Source of the DNA: Pontibacillus yanchengensis
GTDB lineage: Bacteria > Bacillota > Bacilli > Bacillales > BH030062
Direction: 5' to 3'
DNA: 64,000 bases
Assembly (NCBI RefSeq): GCF_009856295.1
Contig: NZ_WMEU01000001.1
Location: forward strand, 186,001 to 250,000
Shown: piece by piece, positions 8,413 through 17,379 of the stretch
Position numbering within the stretch: the first letter of the stretch is position 1
Layout: each line of letters begins with the position of its first letter
The notes under the pieces: generated by a model
Databases searched by the model: none
What the model saw: only the letters and a program-made list of their open reading frames with translations
What the model was told of the DNA's origin: nothing
Position numbers and translations under genes: made by a program

Positions 8413-10703
8413 ATCTCTCTCCCTTTCACAGCGTTCCATGCCTTGTGTATATCATCTTGCTTAAGGTAATAAATACCTCCAACATCCTGCATATCAATAC
8501 GTAAAGCTTGATATTGAACCGCTTCATCAACTAGATTTTTTACAAACCGACCATTTCCTTCTGTTTTATATTGCTCGAATTGGTTCCTAAGATAATGGAT
8601 AGCATGTTGATCAAATTCATATTGATAGAGACTTGCTTGATACTTACTGATCTCTACTAGTTCATCAGCTGTATAGTCTGGAAAATGGAAGAATTTTTTA
8701 AACCTGGAAGATAAACCAGGATTACTTTGAATAAGTTGTCTCATTTCTTGTTTATATCCTGCTAGAATAACGACTAGATTTTCATTGTGCTTTGTCATCT
8801 CATCAACTAGTGTATCAATAGCTTCCTTTCCAAAATCATTCCCACCTGTTTGTAAAAGAGAGTATGCTTCATCTATAAATAATACTCCTCCAAGCGCTTC
8901 ACGAATTTTCTTTTTGGTCTTAATGGAGGTTTGACCAACATATCCTGCTACTAGATCACTTCGGGATGCTACCACGAGATGACCTCTTTTCAGTAAGCCA
9001 CACTCTTTTAGTACTTGTGCATAGATGTGCGCCACTGTTGTTTTTCCTGTCCCTGGATTACCTGAGAATACGGCATGAAGTTGAATTGGTACAGTTGGAA
9101 GTCCTTGATCTTGTCGTTTTTTTTGCAGTCTAACAAAGGAGGACAATTTGTTTACTTCTTCTTTAACAGGTTGTAGTCCTATTAGTTTATCAAGTTCTTC
9201 CAATGGGCTTTCTTCTTGAGATGAATCTTCTAATAATTGGTGAAAATCGTCCTCTGCTAACCTCATATAATCAAGCCAAGATTGATGGTGAACCTTTGAC
9301 TTTTTGGCTCCTTTATGAAAGATGGTTTGGAGAACAATGTTACGTACTGTCCGCGCATTTCCGAATGATTCATCTACTTTTTGTTTGTCAATTGCTCTTC
9401 GTAATTGTTGCAATGCACTACTGGTAAAGTAATAATCATTATCTAAGGCGGTTGATTCACCAATATGAACAAGCTCGTTCATTTCGTAATCAGGCAATTC
9501 AATGTGATTCTGTTCTGGAAAACGACTACGTAAACCTGGGTTGCTCCAAAGAAATTGACGCATTTCTTCTGGATAGCCGGCTAATATGACAGCAAATGTT
9601 TCACCGTACTCTTTACTCGTCATAGCTGATACTAGTGTGTCAATCACTGCTTGACCATAATCATTACCAGTTTGACCTTCCCGTTTCAGACTATAAGCTT
9701 CATCTATGAATAAAACCCCACCACTTGCTTGTTTAACATAATTCATTGTGTTTTCCTCAGTTTGACCTACATAAGACCCCACAAGATGAGATCGATTCAC
9801 TTCAATAACATCCTTTGTCTCCAATAATCCAAGCTCATAATAAATATTAGCAAGAAGCCTAGCAATGGTCGTTTTTCCGGTGCCTGGATTTCCTGTAATA
9901 ATCATATGCAGTTCTGGCTCATCTACCATATGAAAGCCTAAGTGCTTCCGTTGTTGTTGATATTTTAAATAATGATAATATCGCTCAATGTATTGTTTAA
10001 TCTCATGTAAACCTACCATGTCATCTAATTGACTCAATGCATTTTTCGATTCGTCACCTTGAAAAGCTTCAGGTAATAACTGTTTAAGGTCCTCTTTTAA
10101 TGAATCCAATGTCCTAAGCAATTGATTAATCGAAGTTGTGGAAACATGATTAACTCCATTCATTTCATTTGCTTTTAAAGGTTCTATCTCTCTCAACATA
10201 TCATCTAATGCATCTTGTACCTTGATAAGGATTGATGTAGAGTAATTTTCCTTTGAACTAGGGTAAGTAGTCGAATGAGTAGTCCAATCTTCCTCTAAAG
10301 CCTCCACTTTTTGTTCAATTGCTTGTAGTTTTTTTCGTTTTACAGATTGGTGATCGGCCTCATGTAACATGAATGAGGTGAAATCACTATCTTCAATTAG
10401 TGCATAATGAGAAATGATCTCTAGCATTTCGTCAATTTGATCTAAAATTGGATCACTATTCGTATAAGTTTTTCCTTTTTGAACAAACTCTCTTGCTATA
10501 TTTTCATGATGAATGTGACTTCGTTGTAAACGATCATATGCAATCAAACCATATAAACGACTAATTATATCCTTTGGTAGTGTAACTTCTTCATGTAAAT
10601 GGGAGTCTATCCACCGCAGTGCCTCTGATTCATCTAAAGGGGGCTCGGCTGAAAGATTGGTCCACTCTCTAATATGTTGTAACGGTAGTTGATCTATTGT
10701 CAT
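8409..10703 (-). CDS. Tandem AAA+ ATPase of the SpoVK/CbxX family
   Basis: A 764-aa protein with ~230 residues of charged, helical N-terminal region then two CbxX/SpoVK-type AAA+ modules: Walker A GNPGTGKTT at about 271-279 and 548-556, each followed by LFIDEAYSL (Walker B with sensor), a pore-loop SYVGQT or GYVGQT and an SNPGL(R/S)SRF arginine-finger region. Both modules keep catalytic residues. The canonical single-module SpoVK (309 aa) is encoded separately at 32592-33521, so this is a paralogue, not a fused copy. Start at 10703 preferred (AAGGGTGATGAC upstream) over ATG 10730, which lacks a site. Stop overlaps the yneP start. Likely a hexameric remodelling ATPase; client unknown. Confidence 0.88.
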   Translation of the reverse strand: MTIDQLPLQHIREWTNLSAEPPLDESEALRWIDSHLHEEVTLPKDIISRLYGLIAYDRLQRSHIHHENIAREFVQKGKTYTNSDPILDQIDEMLEIISHYALIEDSDFTSFMLHEADHQSVKRKKLQAIEQKVEALEEDWTTHSTTYPSSKENYSTSILIKVQDALDDMLREIEPLKANEMNGVNHVSTTSINQLLRTLDSLKEDLKQLLPEAFQGDESKNALSQLDDMVGLHEIKQYIERYYHYLKYQQQRKHLGFHMVDEPELHMIITGNPGTGKTTIARLLANIYYELGLLETKDVIEVNRSHLVGSYVGQTEENTMNYVKQASGGVLFIDEAYSLKREGQTGNDYGQAVIDTLVSAMTSKEYGETFAVILAGYPEEMRQFLWSNPGLRSRFPEQNHIELPDYEMNELVHIGESTALDNDYYFTSSALQQLRRAIDKQKVDESFGNARTVRNIVLQTIFHKGAKKSKVHHQSWLDYMRLAEDDFHQLLEDSSQEESPLEELDKLIGLQPVKEEVNKLSSFVRLQKKRQDQGLPTVPIQLHAVFSGNPGTGKTTVAHIYAQVLKECGLLKRGHLVVASRSDLVAGYVGQTSIKTKKKIREALGGVLFIDEAYSLLQTGGNDFGKEAIDTLVDEMTKHNENLVVILAGYKQEMRQLIQSNPGLSSRFKKFFHFPDYTADELVEISKYQASLYQYEFDQHAIHYLRNQFEQYKTEGNGRFVKNLVDEAVQYQALRIDMQDVGGIYYLKQDDIHKAWNAVKGREI

Positions 10704-10880
10704 GTCATCACCCTTATTTCGGTATTCCATTCACATATTTTATCATAGCTGTCGGGTGAAGTTGATTATTCTGCATAAATCTAAACAGTTATTCAACAAA
10801 CGAGGCTAAATCTTGAGTTTCCAAAAAATGAGGGTATTAACGGAAATTATTACCACCAACATTAAATACAATAGTTTCAA

Positions 10881-10909
10881 AAAAACCCTGTTGTATAAAC
10901 AGGGTTTTT
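10881..10909 (-). terminator. Terminator of the sspN-tlp unit
   Basis: Stem AAAAACCCTGTT/AACAGGGTTTTT with a 5-base loop and T-rich 3' side on the minus strand, immediately after tlp. Confidence 0.88.
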
Positions 10910-10914
10910 CAAAA

Positions 10915-11160
10915 TTATCTACGTTCATTCTGTTGACGTTGACGAGCTTCGTCTTTTATTTCATTTCGCATTGAATTAATGGATTCTTCACGTCGTTTGT
11001 TTTTTGCTTCAATCTTTTGTTTTTCTTCTTCTGAAGCAAATTGCAATGTATCATGAGCTTCTTCAATATTCTCTATAGTATTTTGCACCTTTTCTTGAAG
11101 TTTTTCGACATTGTCGCTGCGATCATCAGGATTTACAGGTTGTTGTTGTTTATGACTCAT
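10915..11160 (-). CDS. tlp: Small acid-soluble spore protein, thioredoxin-like (Tlp)
   Basis: An 81-aa, highly charged helical protein beginning [22 protein letters not shown], the family's N-terminal signature. Tlp is a minor forespore protein made late in sporulation and lodged in the spore core. It lies 15 bases after sspN and shares its terminator; sspN-tlp form one transcription unit in B. subtilis too. AAGGAGG lies 10 bases before the ATG. Confidence 0.93.
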   Translation of the reverse strand: MSHKQQQPVNPDDRSDNVEKLQEKVQNTIENIEEAHDTLQFASEEEKQKIEAKNKRREESINSMRNEIKDEARQRQQNERR

Positions 11161-11175
11161 GATGGGGTTGCCTCC

Positions 11176-11322
11176 TTATTTTTTCCCTTTTGTTTGTATG
11201 ATTTTTGGCTTGTGAGCATTTTGCATTTGCATCTGCTTTCCTTTATTTCCGCCTGCTTCTCTGGATTGCGTCCCTAAATGGTTAGGCACAAAATGTTTTG
11301 AATCCTTTTTTGGGTTTCCCAT
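11176..11322 (-). CDS. sspN: Small acid-soluble spore protein N
   Basis: A 48-aa basic protein ([19 protein letters not shown]..., GGNKGKQMQ) with the SspN family signature; a minor SASP of the dormant spore core synthesised in the forespore. Start placed at 11322, preceded by GAAAGGAG; a longer in-frame extension to 11358 would add residues not found in the family. First gene of the sspN-tlp unit. No confident forespore (sigma-G) promoter was read upstream. Confidence 0.93.
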   Translation of the reverse strand: MGNPKKDSKHFVPNHLGTQSREAGGNKGKQMQMQNAHKPKIIQTKGKK

Positions 11323-11390
11323 TGTTGTATCTCCTTTCATGGTGAAGAAGTACATCAATAGTGTTTGTTAACAGTGTTTTATTATACAAA

Positions 11391-11419
11391 AAACAGATAA
11401 CCATGATGGTTATCTGTTT
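11391..11419 (-). terminator. Terminator of the FbpB-like gene
   Basis: Stem AAACAGATAACC / GGTTATCTGTTT around 5 bases; on the minus strand it is followed by TTTTTTGT. The stop codon of the gene lies inside the stem. Confidence 0.85.
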
Positions 11420-11544
11420 AATGTATCATTCATACGTTTTTCTATTTTTTCCTCAATTTTTCCCATTAATTTCTCATCTTCGATAATGGCTTTTCGATTA
11501 AGTTTTATCAAATCCTCAAATGAAGGTTTCTTTTTCCTGCCCAT
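11410..11544 (-). CDS. Small basic FbpB-like protein, 44 aa
   Basis: Too short for a usual gene caller. ATG at 11544 is preceded by AAAGGAG 8 bases away; the product (MGRKKKPSFEDLIKLNRKAI..., EKIEKRMND) matches the pattern of Fur-regulated basic protein B: an RKKPSF-like basic start, a (L/I)xxNRKxI helix and a second E/K-rich helix. In B. subtilis FbpB helps the sRNA FsrA repress iron-rich enzymes when iron is short. No Fur box is evident upstream here, so regulation by iron is unproven. Aconitase, a classic FsrA target, is encoded 1.5 kb away. Confidence 0.75.
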   Translation of the reverse strand: MGRKKKPSFEDLIKLNRKAIIEDEKLMGKIEEKIEKRMNDTLNR

Positions 11545-11619
11545 TGGAGTCGCTCCTTTAAAAGTTAATTAGTAAAGGATCACCCTAATTTTCAGAAAAT
11601 ATACAACCCCTAGCGAAAG

Positions 11620-12228
11620 TTAGTCCATTTTATTCTTCATATTCTTCATAAAGTTATAACTCATTGGCCCTACTTTTGTAGCTTCTTGTATGGTTCCATC
11701 TTTCCCAATAAAATACGTTGTTGGTAGTGCTTGAGCTCTAAAAAGGGAATTAGCTTCCATTTCAGGATCTAATAGCACTTTAAATGTGTAGCCTTCTTCT
11801 TCAATAAATTGTTTAACTTTTTCTTTGCTCGATTCTGTTCTAGTAGCATTAACAGCTATGATGGTGACTTCATCACCATATTCCTCATGAAACTTTTGCA
11901 TTTCTGGCATTTCTACCTTACAAGGTGGGCACCAAGTAGCCCAAAAATTAAGAAACACATTCTCCCCTTCAAAATCAGAGAGATGAACAGTTTCACCTTC
12001 TAATGTTTGAAGCTCAACATCTGGAGCTTTTTCACCTACTCTTAAACCTTCAGGTGCATCAGGTGGTGAAATAGAAGCACCCTCACCTTTTGAATAATCA
12101 GCCTCAATCATTTTTAGTTCTCCATTTTGACTAGCCTGATCTTTTTTTGAACTTGCATCCAACACACTATATATGGTGAAACCAAATAAAATTAACATAA
12201 TGCCGCCTGCGATCACTCTTTTTATCAT
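11620..12228 (-). CDS. Membrane-anchored TlpA/ResA-like thiol-disulfide oxidoreductase (YneN type)
   Basis: A 202-aa extracytoplasmic thioredoxin-fold protein: uncleaved signal anchor at about 4-22, a ~40-residue linker, then an AhpC/TSA-TlpA domain with FWATWCPPC (Cys100, Cys103) and the cis-Pro loop ALPTTYF (Pro169). Such proteins reduce or oxidise thiols outside the membrane, e.g. in cytochrome c maturation or spore formation. B. subtilis YneN occupies the same place beside citB. It follows the membrane-protein gene by 6 bases and probably shares its message. Confidence 0.88.
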   Translation of the reverse strand: MIKRVIAGGIMLILFGFTIYSVLDASSKKDQASQNGELKMIEADYSKGEGASISPPDAPEGLRVGEKAPDVELQTLEGETVHLSDFEGENVFLNFWATWCPPCKVEMPEMQKFHEEYGDEVTIIAVNATRTESSKEKVKQFIEEEGYTFKVLLDPEMEANSLFRAQALPTTYFIGKDGTIQEATKVGPMSYNFMKNMKNKMD

Positions 12229-12234
12229 GCTCGT

Positions 12235-12891
12235 TCACTTCCTTTTACGACTCAATTTCATATCAATGAAGAAAATAAATAACCAAACAATAAAGACAAA
12301 CCATATATCCTGACTTGGCTCTTGTTCTTCAAAAATTAGTTGTGATGTTATCCATCCAGCACTTCCCCACTGAATAAGACGTAGGGTATGATGTATATTT
12401 TTTAAAGACAACTTGTACCAATACGTAAGAGCAAGGGTTATGAAATATACACCTATTAGTATATTTATATGATGGACTGTGAAAACAAGTGTGTATAGCA
12501 TACTATATGTACCAAACCAAAACAATAAACCAGATATCCCCATTTGAAGTCTCGGTGTAAAAAGTGAAATCACCTTTGAGGTTGACTTATGGAATGAATA
12601 GACACCTACAGCAATACCAAACACCAGTCCAAATATCCCCCCATCAAAATACATTATCCTTAAGGGATATTGAATTGTTTCTAAAGGATGAATAAGCACA
12701 TAACTTAGTTTCCAAATAATAATTACCCATAAAACTGCATATCCCCATTCTATAGGTATTGTCCATTTTTTAACAGAAGTATGTCTTATTTGTAACAGAT
12801 AAATCCAGCACAACGCAAGAAAAGCTGAGCCAATCAACACAAGTGTTTTCATTGGCAAAGAAATGGGACCTATTTGTATAATGTGGTACAT
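12235..12891 (-). CDS. Multi-pass membrane protein, possibly Lgt-like
   Basis: A 218-aa hydrophobic protein with about seven predicted membrane spans. The N-terminus (IIQIGPISLPMKTLVLIGS) and the DGGIFGLVFGI segment recall the prolipoprotein diacylglyceryl transferase fold, but the invariant Lgt catalytic motifs are not recognisable, so enzymatic activity is doubtful. It is the first gene of a two-gene unit with the TlpA-like oxidoreductase (6-base gap), which suggests a link to electron or thiol transfer across the membrane; DsbD/CcdA-like function is not supported because no paired membrane cysteines are seen. Confidence 0.6.
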   Translation of the reverse strand: MYHIIQIGPISLPMKTLVLIGSAFLALCWIYLLQIRHTSVKKWTIPIEWGYAVLWVIIIWKLSYVLIHPLETIQYPLRIMYFDGGIFGLVFGIAVGVYSFHKSTSKVISLFTPRLQMGISGLLFWFGTYSMLYTLVFTVHHINILIGVYFITLALTYWYKLSLKNIHHTLRLIQWGSAGWITSQLIFEEQEPSQDIWFVFIVWLFIFFIDMKLSRKRK

Positions 12892-13029
12892 TTCATATCT
12901 CCTTTATACATATCATGTTATTTATATTAAGGAGTACCGACAAATATGTAAAGAAATTGAGGGATTTATAACGAAATTGTCAACAATCTATAGATTGACC
13001 TTATAATATGATGGTTGGAGAAAGAATAA

Positions 13030-13057
13030 AAAAGAAGCCGCATGAGCGACTTCTTTT
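13030..13057 (-). terminator. Terminator of the aconitase gene
   Basis: Stem AAAAGAAG-CCGC / GCGA-CTTCTTTT with a short loop; minus-strand 3' side TTTTTTATTC. Confidence 0.8.
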
Positions 13058-13067
13058 ATGTTAACTT

Positions 13068-15782
13068 TTATGTTGTTTGTAATTTATCACGTAGAACTTT
13101 TTGTAAGATACCACCGTGACGATAGTAATCAATTTCAACACCACTATCGAAACGAGCAATAACGTTGAATTCTGTTTTATTTCCTTTTTCATCTGTAGCT
13201 GTAACTTCTACTAAGTCATGAGGTTTTACGTTTTCGTCAATGTTAATATCAAACGATTCCTCACCAGTTAATCCAAGAGAATCAGCACTATCACCCTCTT
13301 TAAACTGTAATGGAAGTACACCCATCATAACAAGGTTAGAACGATGAATACGCTCAAAACTTTCTGCAATGACTGTTTTGATACCTAAAAGATCAGTACC
13401 TTTTGCAGCCCAGTCTCGAGAACTTCCCATACCATAATCGCTACCAGCTACCACAAGTAAGCCTGTTCCTTCTTGTTGATACTTCATTGCAGCATCATAG
13501 ATAGGCATCACTTCACCAGTAGGCCAATATGTTGTAAATCCACCTTCTGTGCCTGGAGCTAACTTGTTACGGATACGAATATTTGCAAATGTTCCACGCA
13601 TCATAACTTCATGATTACCACGACGGGAGCCATAAGAGTTGAAATTACGAGGCGATACTCCTTTTTCTTGTAAGTACTGACCAGCTGGCATATCCTTTGC
13701 AATCGCACCTGCTGGGGAGATGTGGTCTGTTGTGACAGAGTCGCCAAATTTCCCAATAGCACGTAAGTTATTTAAGCTCTTCACTGAATCTGGATCTTTT
13801 GATAATCCTTCAAAGAATGGAGGATTTTGAATATATGTGGAATTTTCATCCCAGTCATATAAAGGTTCATCCGTTGTTTCAATTGCATTCCACTTTTCGT
13901 TGGAATCAAATACATTTTCATATTCTTTGCGGAAGATTTCAGGATTAACGTTTTTATCGATTTCTGACTTAATTTCGTCCATCGTTGGCCAAATATCATC
14001 AAAGAAAACGTCGTTACCATCTTTGTCGGTACCAACCGGTTCATTTTTAAGATCCACATCCACTGTACCTGCTAGGGCATATGCTACAACTAGTGGTGGT
14101 GAAGCAAGATAATTTGCTTTCACTAATGGGTGAATACGTCCCTCAAAGTTACGGTTACCTGACAGTACAGAAGAAACAGTTAAATCATTATCTGCAATCG
14201 CTTGTTCAATTTCAGGAGAAAGCGGTCCAGAGTTACCAATACAAGTTGTACAACCATAACCAACTAGGTTAAAGCCCAACGTCTCAAGGTAAGGCATTAA
14301 TCCAGAGTCTTCTAGATAACGTGTAACAACTTTCGAGCCAGGTGCTAAAGATGTTTTAACATATTCAGGTACTTCTAGTCCTTTTTCAACAGCTTTTTTC
14401 GCGATGAGACCAGCACCCAACATTACATGCGGATTGGATGTATTTGTACAAGATGTAATAGCTGCAATCGCAACAGCTCCTGTTTTCATAACAGAAGACT
14501 TACCGTTAGGATGCTCAATTGTCACTTCTTTGTCCTTCTCTTGTTCACTTAATCCGAATCCTTGGTTTCCTTCTGGTGCTGTCAGAGCTTTGTTGAATGA
14601 CTCCTTCATTTCAGATAAAGGAATAAGATCTTGAGGACGCTTTGGTCCAGATAAGTTTGGCTCAAGTTCACTAAGTTCAATCTCAACTAGATCTGTAAAT
14701 TCAGGATCTTCTTGGTCTGGCGTATAGAAAAGGTCATTTTCTTTACAATATTGCTCGACCAACTGGATATGCTCCTCAGAACGCCCAGTTAGACGTAAGT
14801 ATTCAAGTGATTCTTTATCAACTGGGAAGAAACCACAAGTGGCTCCGTATTCTGGTGCCATATTTGAAATTGTTGCACGATCAGCAAGTGGCATGTCAGA
14901 AAGACCAGGTCCAAAGAACTCAACAAATTTACCAACTACATTTTTCTCACGTAGCTTTTGTGTTACTTTTAACGCAAGGTCTGTAGCTGTCGTTCCTTGT
15001 GGGAAGCTTCCTGTAAGCTTAACACCTATAACTTCTGGAGCTGGGAAATAGGACGGCTGTCCAAGCATTCCGGCTTCAGCTTCAATTCCTCCAACACCCC
15101 AACCAAGTACACCTAAACCATTAATCATAGTGGTGTGAGAATCTGTACCCACTAGTGTGTCTGGATATGTCTCATACTCACCATTTTCATCTTCAAGTGC
15201 ATGGACGACGTTAGCAATGTATTCAAGGTTTACTTGGTGAACGATTCCAGTTGCAGGTGGAACTGCCTCATAGTTATCGAACGCTTTTTTGGCCCAATTC
15301 AGGAATTCATAACGCTCTTTGTTACGTTCAAATTCTAGTTCCATGTTTCGCTGGAGTGCAGTTTCAGTACCGTATTGATCTACTTGTACAGAGTGGTCGA
15401 TGACAAGGTCTACTGGAACTTCAGGATTGATTTTTTCAGGGCTTCCACCCATGTCAACCATCGCTTTTCGTAAAGAAGCTAGATCAACTACTGCAGGAAC
15501 TCCTGTAAAGTCTTGCAGAATAACACGAGATGGTTTGAATGGAACATCTACACTTTCTGCATCTTTACTTCCCCACTTAGCTAATTTCTCAATATGTTCC
15601 CTTTGAATCACTTCTCCGTCTTGTTGGCGTAGAACGGATTCTAAGAGGACACGAATGGAGTAAGGAAGACGGGATATTTTACCATACCCAGCATCTTCTA
15701 ACGTTTTAAGCTTATAAAAGTTATACGTTTTGCCATTCAGTTCAAATTGCGTGCGTGCATTATAAGTATCATTTGCTGCCAT
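13068..15782 (-). CDS. acnA: Aconitate hydratase (aconitase A)
   Basis: TCA-cycle enzyme interconverting citrate and isocitrate through a 4Fe-4S cluster; in B. subtilis (citB) the apo form also binds RNA when iron is low and affects sporulation. The 904-aa protein has normal length. Cluster ligands are Cys445 ([10 protein letters not shown]) and Cys511/Cys514 ([10 protein letters not shown]). The C-terminal swivel domain contains [21 protein letters not shown] lies 10 bases before the ATG. Upstream TTGAAA-17-TAATGG may be its promoter, and citB is commonly under CcpC/CodY control, but no operator was confidently read. Monocistronic; divergent from sspO. Confidence 0.97.
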   Translation of the reverse strand: MAANDTYNARTQFELNGKTYNFYKLKTLEDAGYGKISRLPYSIRVLLESVLRQQDGEVIQREHIEKLAKWGSKDAESVDVPFKPSRVILQDFTGVPAVVDLASLRKAMVDMGGSPEKINPEVPVDLVIDHSVQVDQYGTETALQRNMELEFERNKERYEFLNWAKKAFDNYEAVPPATGIVHQVNLEYIANVVHALEDENGEYETYPDTLVGTDSHTTMINGLGVLGWGVGGIEAEAGMLGQPSYFPAPEVIGVKLTGSFPQGTTATDLALKVTQKLREKNVVGKFVEFFGPGLSDMPLADRATISNMAPEYGATCGFFPVDKESLEYLRLTGRSEEHIQLVEQYCKENDLFYTPDQEDPEFTDLVEIELSELEPNLSGPKRPQDLIPLSEMKESFNKALTAPEGNQGFGLSEQEKDKEVTIEHPNGKSSVMKTGAVAIAAITSCTNTSNPHVMLGAGLIAKKAVEKGLEVPEYVKTSLAPGSKVVTRYLEDSGLMPYLETLGFNLVGYGCTTCIGNSGPLSPEIEQAIADNDLTVSSVLSGNRNFEGRIHPLVKANYLASPPLVVAYALAGTVDVDLKNEPVGTDKDGNDVFFDDIWPTMDEIKSEIDKNVNPEIFRKEYENVFDSNEKWNAIETTDEPLYDWDENSTYIQNPPFFEGLSKDPDSVKSLNNLRAIGKFGDSVTTDHISPAGAIAKDMPAGQYLQEKGVSPRNFNSYGSRRGNHEVMMRGTFANIRIRNKLAPGTEGGFTTYWPTGEVMPIYDAAMKYQQEGTGLLVVAGSDYGMGSSRDWAAKGTDLLGIKTVIAESFERIHRSNLVMMGVLPLQFKEGDSADSLGLTGEESFDINIDENVKPHDLVEVTATDEKGNKTEFNVIARFDSGVEIDYYRHGGILQKVLRDKLQTT

Positions 15783-15964
15783 AAACTGTTTACCCCCTAA
15801 ATGAAATTAAATCGAAAAGCCTTTGTCGCTTCTCCTATCCCATTATTTCACTATCAGATTAATTTCAAGAAAAATCTGCAACTAACATTTTAAATGAAAA
15901 CGATTTATAAGTAAAATATTTCGTTACAATTTTCCTAATAATAATTATATCAGGAGGTGAGCAT

Positions 15965-16117
15965 ATGAATAGTAAGCGAAAAGCAAATCATGCAAAATCA
16001 GGTATGAACGCTGCAAAAGCCCAAGGGAACGGAGCAGGATATAATGAAGAAATTCCCCAACAACCTCTAAAACCAGAGGAACGTATGAACAACAAAAAAC
16101 GCAAAAAAAACCAATAA
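15965..16117 (+). CDS. sspO: Small acid-soluble spore protein O
   Basis: A 50-aa protein not found by length-limited callers: starts [21 protein letters not shown], contains GAGYNEE and ends NNKKRKKNQ, closely following B. subtilis SspO (CotK). Minor SASP of the spore core. AGGAGGTGAGCAT precedes the ATG. Divergent from aconitase, exactly as in B. subtilis where sspO-sspP flank citB; here sspP is separated from sspO by an opposite-strand gene. Confidence 0.92.
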   Translation: MNSKRKANHAKSGMNAAKAQGNGAGYNEEIPQQPLKPEERMNNKKRKKNQ

Positions 16118-16144
16118 CCCATATCAACAACCAAAAATATTAAA

Positions 16145-16185
16145 AAAATCCTAGCACAAATGGTAAGCATTTGCGCTAGGATTTT
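16145..16185 (+). terminator. Bidirectional terminator between sspO and the 88-aa gene
   Basis: Long stem AAAATCCTAGC-CAAATG / CATTTG-CGCTAGGATTTT with a small loop; A and T tracts on both sides serve the convergent genes. Confidence 0.9.
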
Positions 16186-16212
16186 CACATTGGTAATGTT
16201 TTTCAAAAAACA

Positions 16213-16479
16213 CTACTGATTGGTCTGAATATCTTTCATAATCGATTGAAGATCATTTTGATATTGCTTTAGTTGATCAAATTGATGTTCACTAGCAACC
16301 TCTAACGCTTTATCAATTTGCGCAAATGCTTCGTTCATTTCTTGGGTCAAGTGGGCAAGCTCTTTTCCATATTCCTCTTTTCCAATTGAAGTCATCCGCT
16401 CTTGATTGGCATCTATGGCTTGTTCAAAGCCTTGCTGTGCAGCTTGAAAAGCTTGTTGCTTATCTTTATGGTAAGGCAT
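16213..16479 (-). CDS. Small helical hypothetical protein, 88 aa
   Basis: Not recognised. ATG at 16479 is preceded by GAAGGAG. The product is almost wholly charged/polar helix (QQAFQAAQQGFEQAIDANQE, LTQEMNEAFAQIDKALEVAS, FDQLKQYQNDLQSI) with strong coiled-coil character, no cysteine and no membrane span. It sits between sspO and sspP, convergent with sspO, among spore-protein genes. A forespore or general stress role is possible by context only. Confidence 0.75.
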   Translation of the reverse strand: MPYHKDKQQAFQAAQQGFEQAIDANQERMTSIGKEEYGKELAHLTQEMNEAFAQIDKALEVASEHQFDQLKQYQNDLQSIMKDIQTNQ

Positions 16480-16615
16480 ATGAAATACACTCCTTCTTCT
16501 ATGTTTACCGTTTAGTGTTGCTCAGAGTCGATGAAACCATACATAGTGCATAACATGAATAGTTTGTTACCCAAATTCAAAAACTAAACTTCATACAGGA
16601 AGGAGGATTAAGCGT

Positions 16616-16768
16616 ATGTCTGGAAAACCAAAAGGTCCAAAACAACAAGAGCGTGTTCAATTACCCAAAAGCCCAAAACAACCCTACGGAGAACCTATGA
16701 GTGGGAACCATAAAGTAAAAAACAATAACCATACCCGTCAAAAAAACCACTCTTCACATGATATGTAA
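16616..16768 (+). CDS. sspP: Small acid-soluble spore protein P
   Basis: A 50-aa basic protein (MSGKPKGPKQQERVQ..., PYGEPMSGNHKVKNNNHTRQ..., SSHDM) with the C-terminal LSGSxKVKNxNHTRQK-type signature of SspP (CotL). Minor forespore SASP. AGGAAGGAGG lies 10 bases before the ATG. In B. subtilis sspP is co-transcribed with sspO; here a convergent gene separates them, so it needs its own promoter, which I could not identify. Confidence 0.92.
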   Translation: MSGKPKGPKQQERVQLPKSPKQPYGEPMSGNHKVKNNNHTRQKNHSSHDM

Positions 16769-16784
16769 GGAAATAACTACAGTG

Positions 16785-16950
16785 GATGTAGCTTTGTGAC
16801 GCAGTGTTTCTAATTAAACTTCCCTTAAAACCACAGGAGATAAAGGAAACACGAGATTACGCATTATTCGATGTTGACTTATTGTACGAAGCTGAGCGCT
16901 GAAATTAGACATCGCTGCACAAGCTAATACTTCTATAATTAATCGAACAA
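16785..16950 (+). repeat. Degenerate intergenic repeat, related to the 7.4-kb element
   Basis: Contains CACAGGAGATAAAGGAAACA followed 17 bases later by TTCGATGTTGACTTATTGTACG, matching the block at 7529-7582 apart from scattered changes; a final TTAATCGAAC also recurs in the 7.49-kb hairpin. Occupies the gap between sspP and the sensor-kinase operon. Its outer boundaries are uncertain. Confidence 0.6.
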
Positions 16951-16956
16951 AAATAA

Positions 16957-16985
16957 AGTCAGTGAAGATTGACTCTTCACTGACT
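16957..16985 (-). terminator. Terminator of the sensor kinase operon
   Basis: Perfect 12-bp stem AGTCAGTGAAGA / TCTTCACTGACT, 5-base loop, minus-strand TTTATTTTTG tail. Confidence 0.9.
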
Positions 16986-17050
16986 AATCAAGAAAAAACA
17001 TTTTGTTTAAAATACAAATGCCTTCATCTAACAAATATGTAATCATCTAC

Positions 17051-17365
17051 TTATTGTTGATTTGATCTCAATACTTCTTTCATCCAAGTAAAACAATCAT
17101 TAAGAAGTTCTGTTTTTATACCACGAGAGGTCAATTTAGAATCTGTCCTCCTCACATAATCTAAGAAGATTGAATCCATTTTAAATTCAGATGCTGCTTC
17201 TAAATGCTCGATATGATATAAAGTGTCTTTTCTAATATGATCTAACTTTTCTTGATCGTGACGCAATAACATAGGACATTTACGTAGAAAGCTTGAATAG
17301 ACATAATGGATTGTTTCATCTTCACCTTTACTGTGTACATCGTCCACCTCGAATCTATGGGACAA
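17051..17365 (-). CDS. Hypothetical protein, 104 aa, downstream of the sensor kinase
   Basis: Not recognised. The frame opens with TTG 15 bases after the kinase stop and lacks a clear Shine-Dalgarno sequence, so translation probably depends on termination of the kinase. The product is helical and polar (FLRKCPMLLRHDQEKLDHIRK, DYVRRTDSKLTSRGIKTELL, CFTWMKEVLR), with no membrane span or domain I can name. Conserved-looking codon use and the shared terminator support a real gene. A role tied to the kinase (modulator or phosphorelay partner) is inference from position alone. Confidence 0.6.
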   Translation of the reverse strand: MSHRFEVDDVHSKGEDETIHYVYSSFLRKCPMLLRHDQEKLDHIRKDTLYHIEHLEAASEFKMDSIFLDYVRRTDSKLTSRGIKTELLNDCFTWMKEVLRSNQQ

Positions 17366-17379
17366 AACAGAACTAGTCT

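Noticed and set aside
13837..15606. Several plus-strand frames across aconitase
   Set aside because: Antisense shadows of a strongly conserved gene; no ribosome sites.
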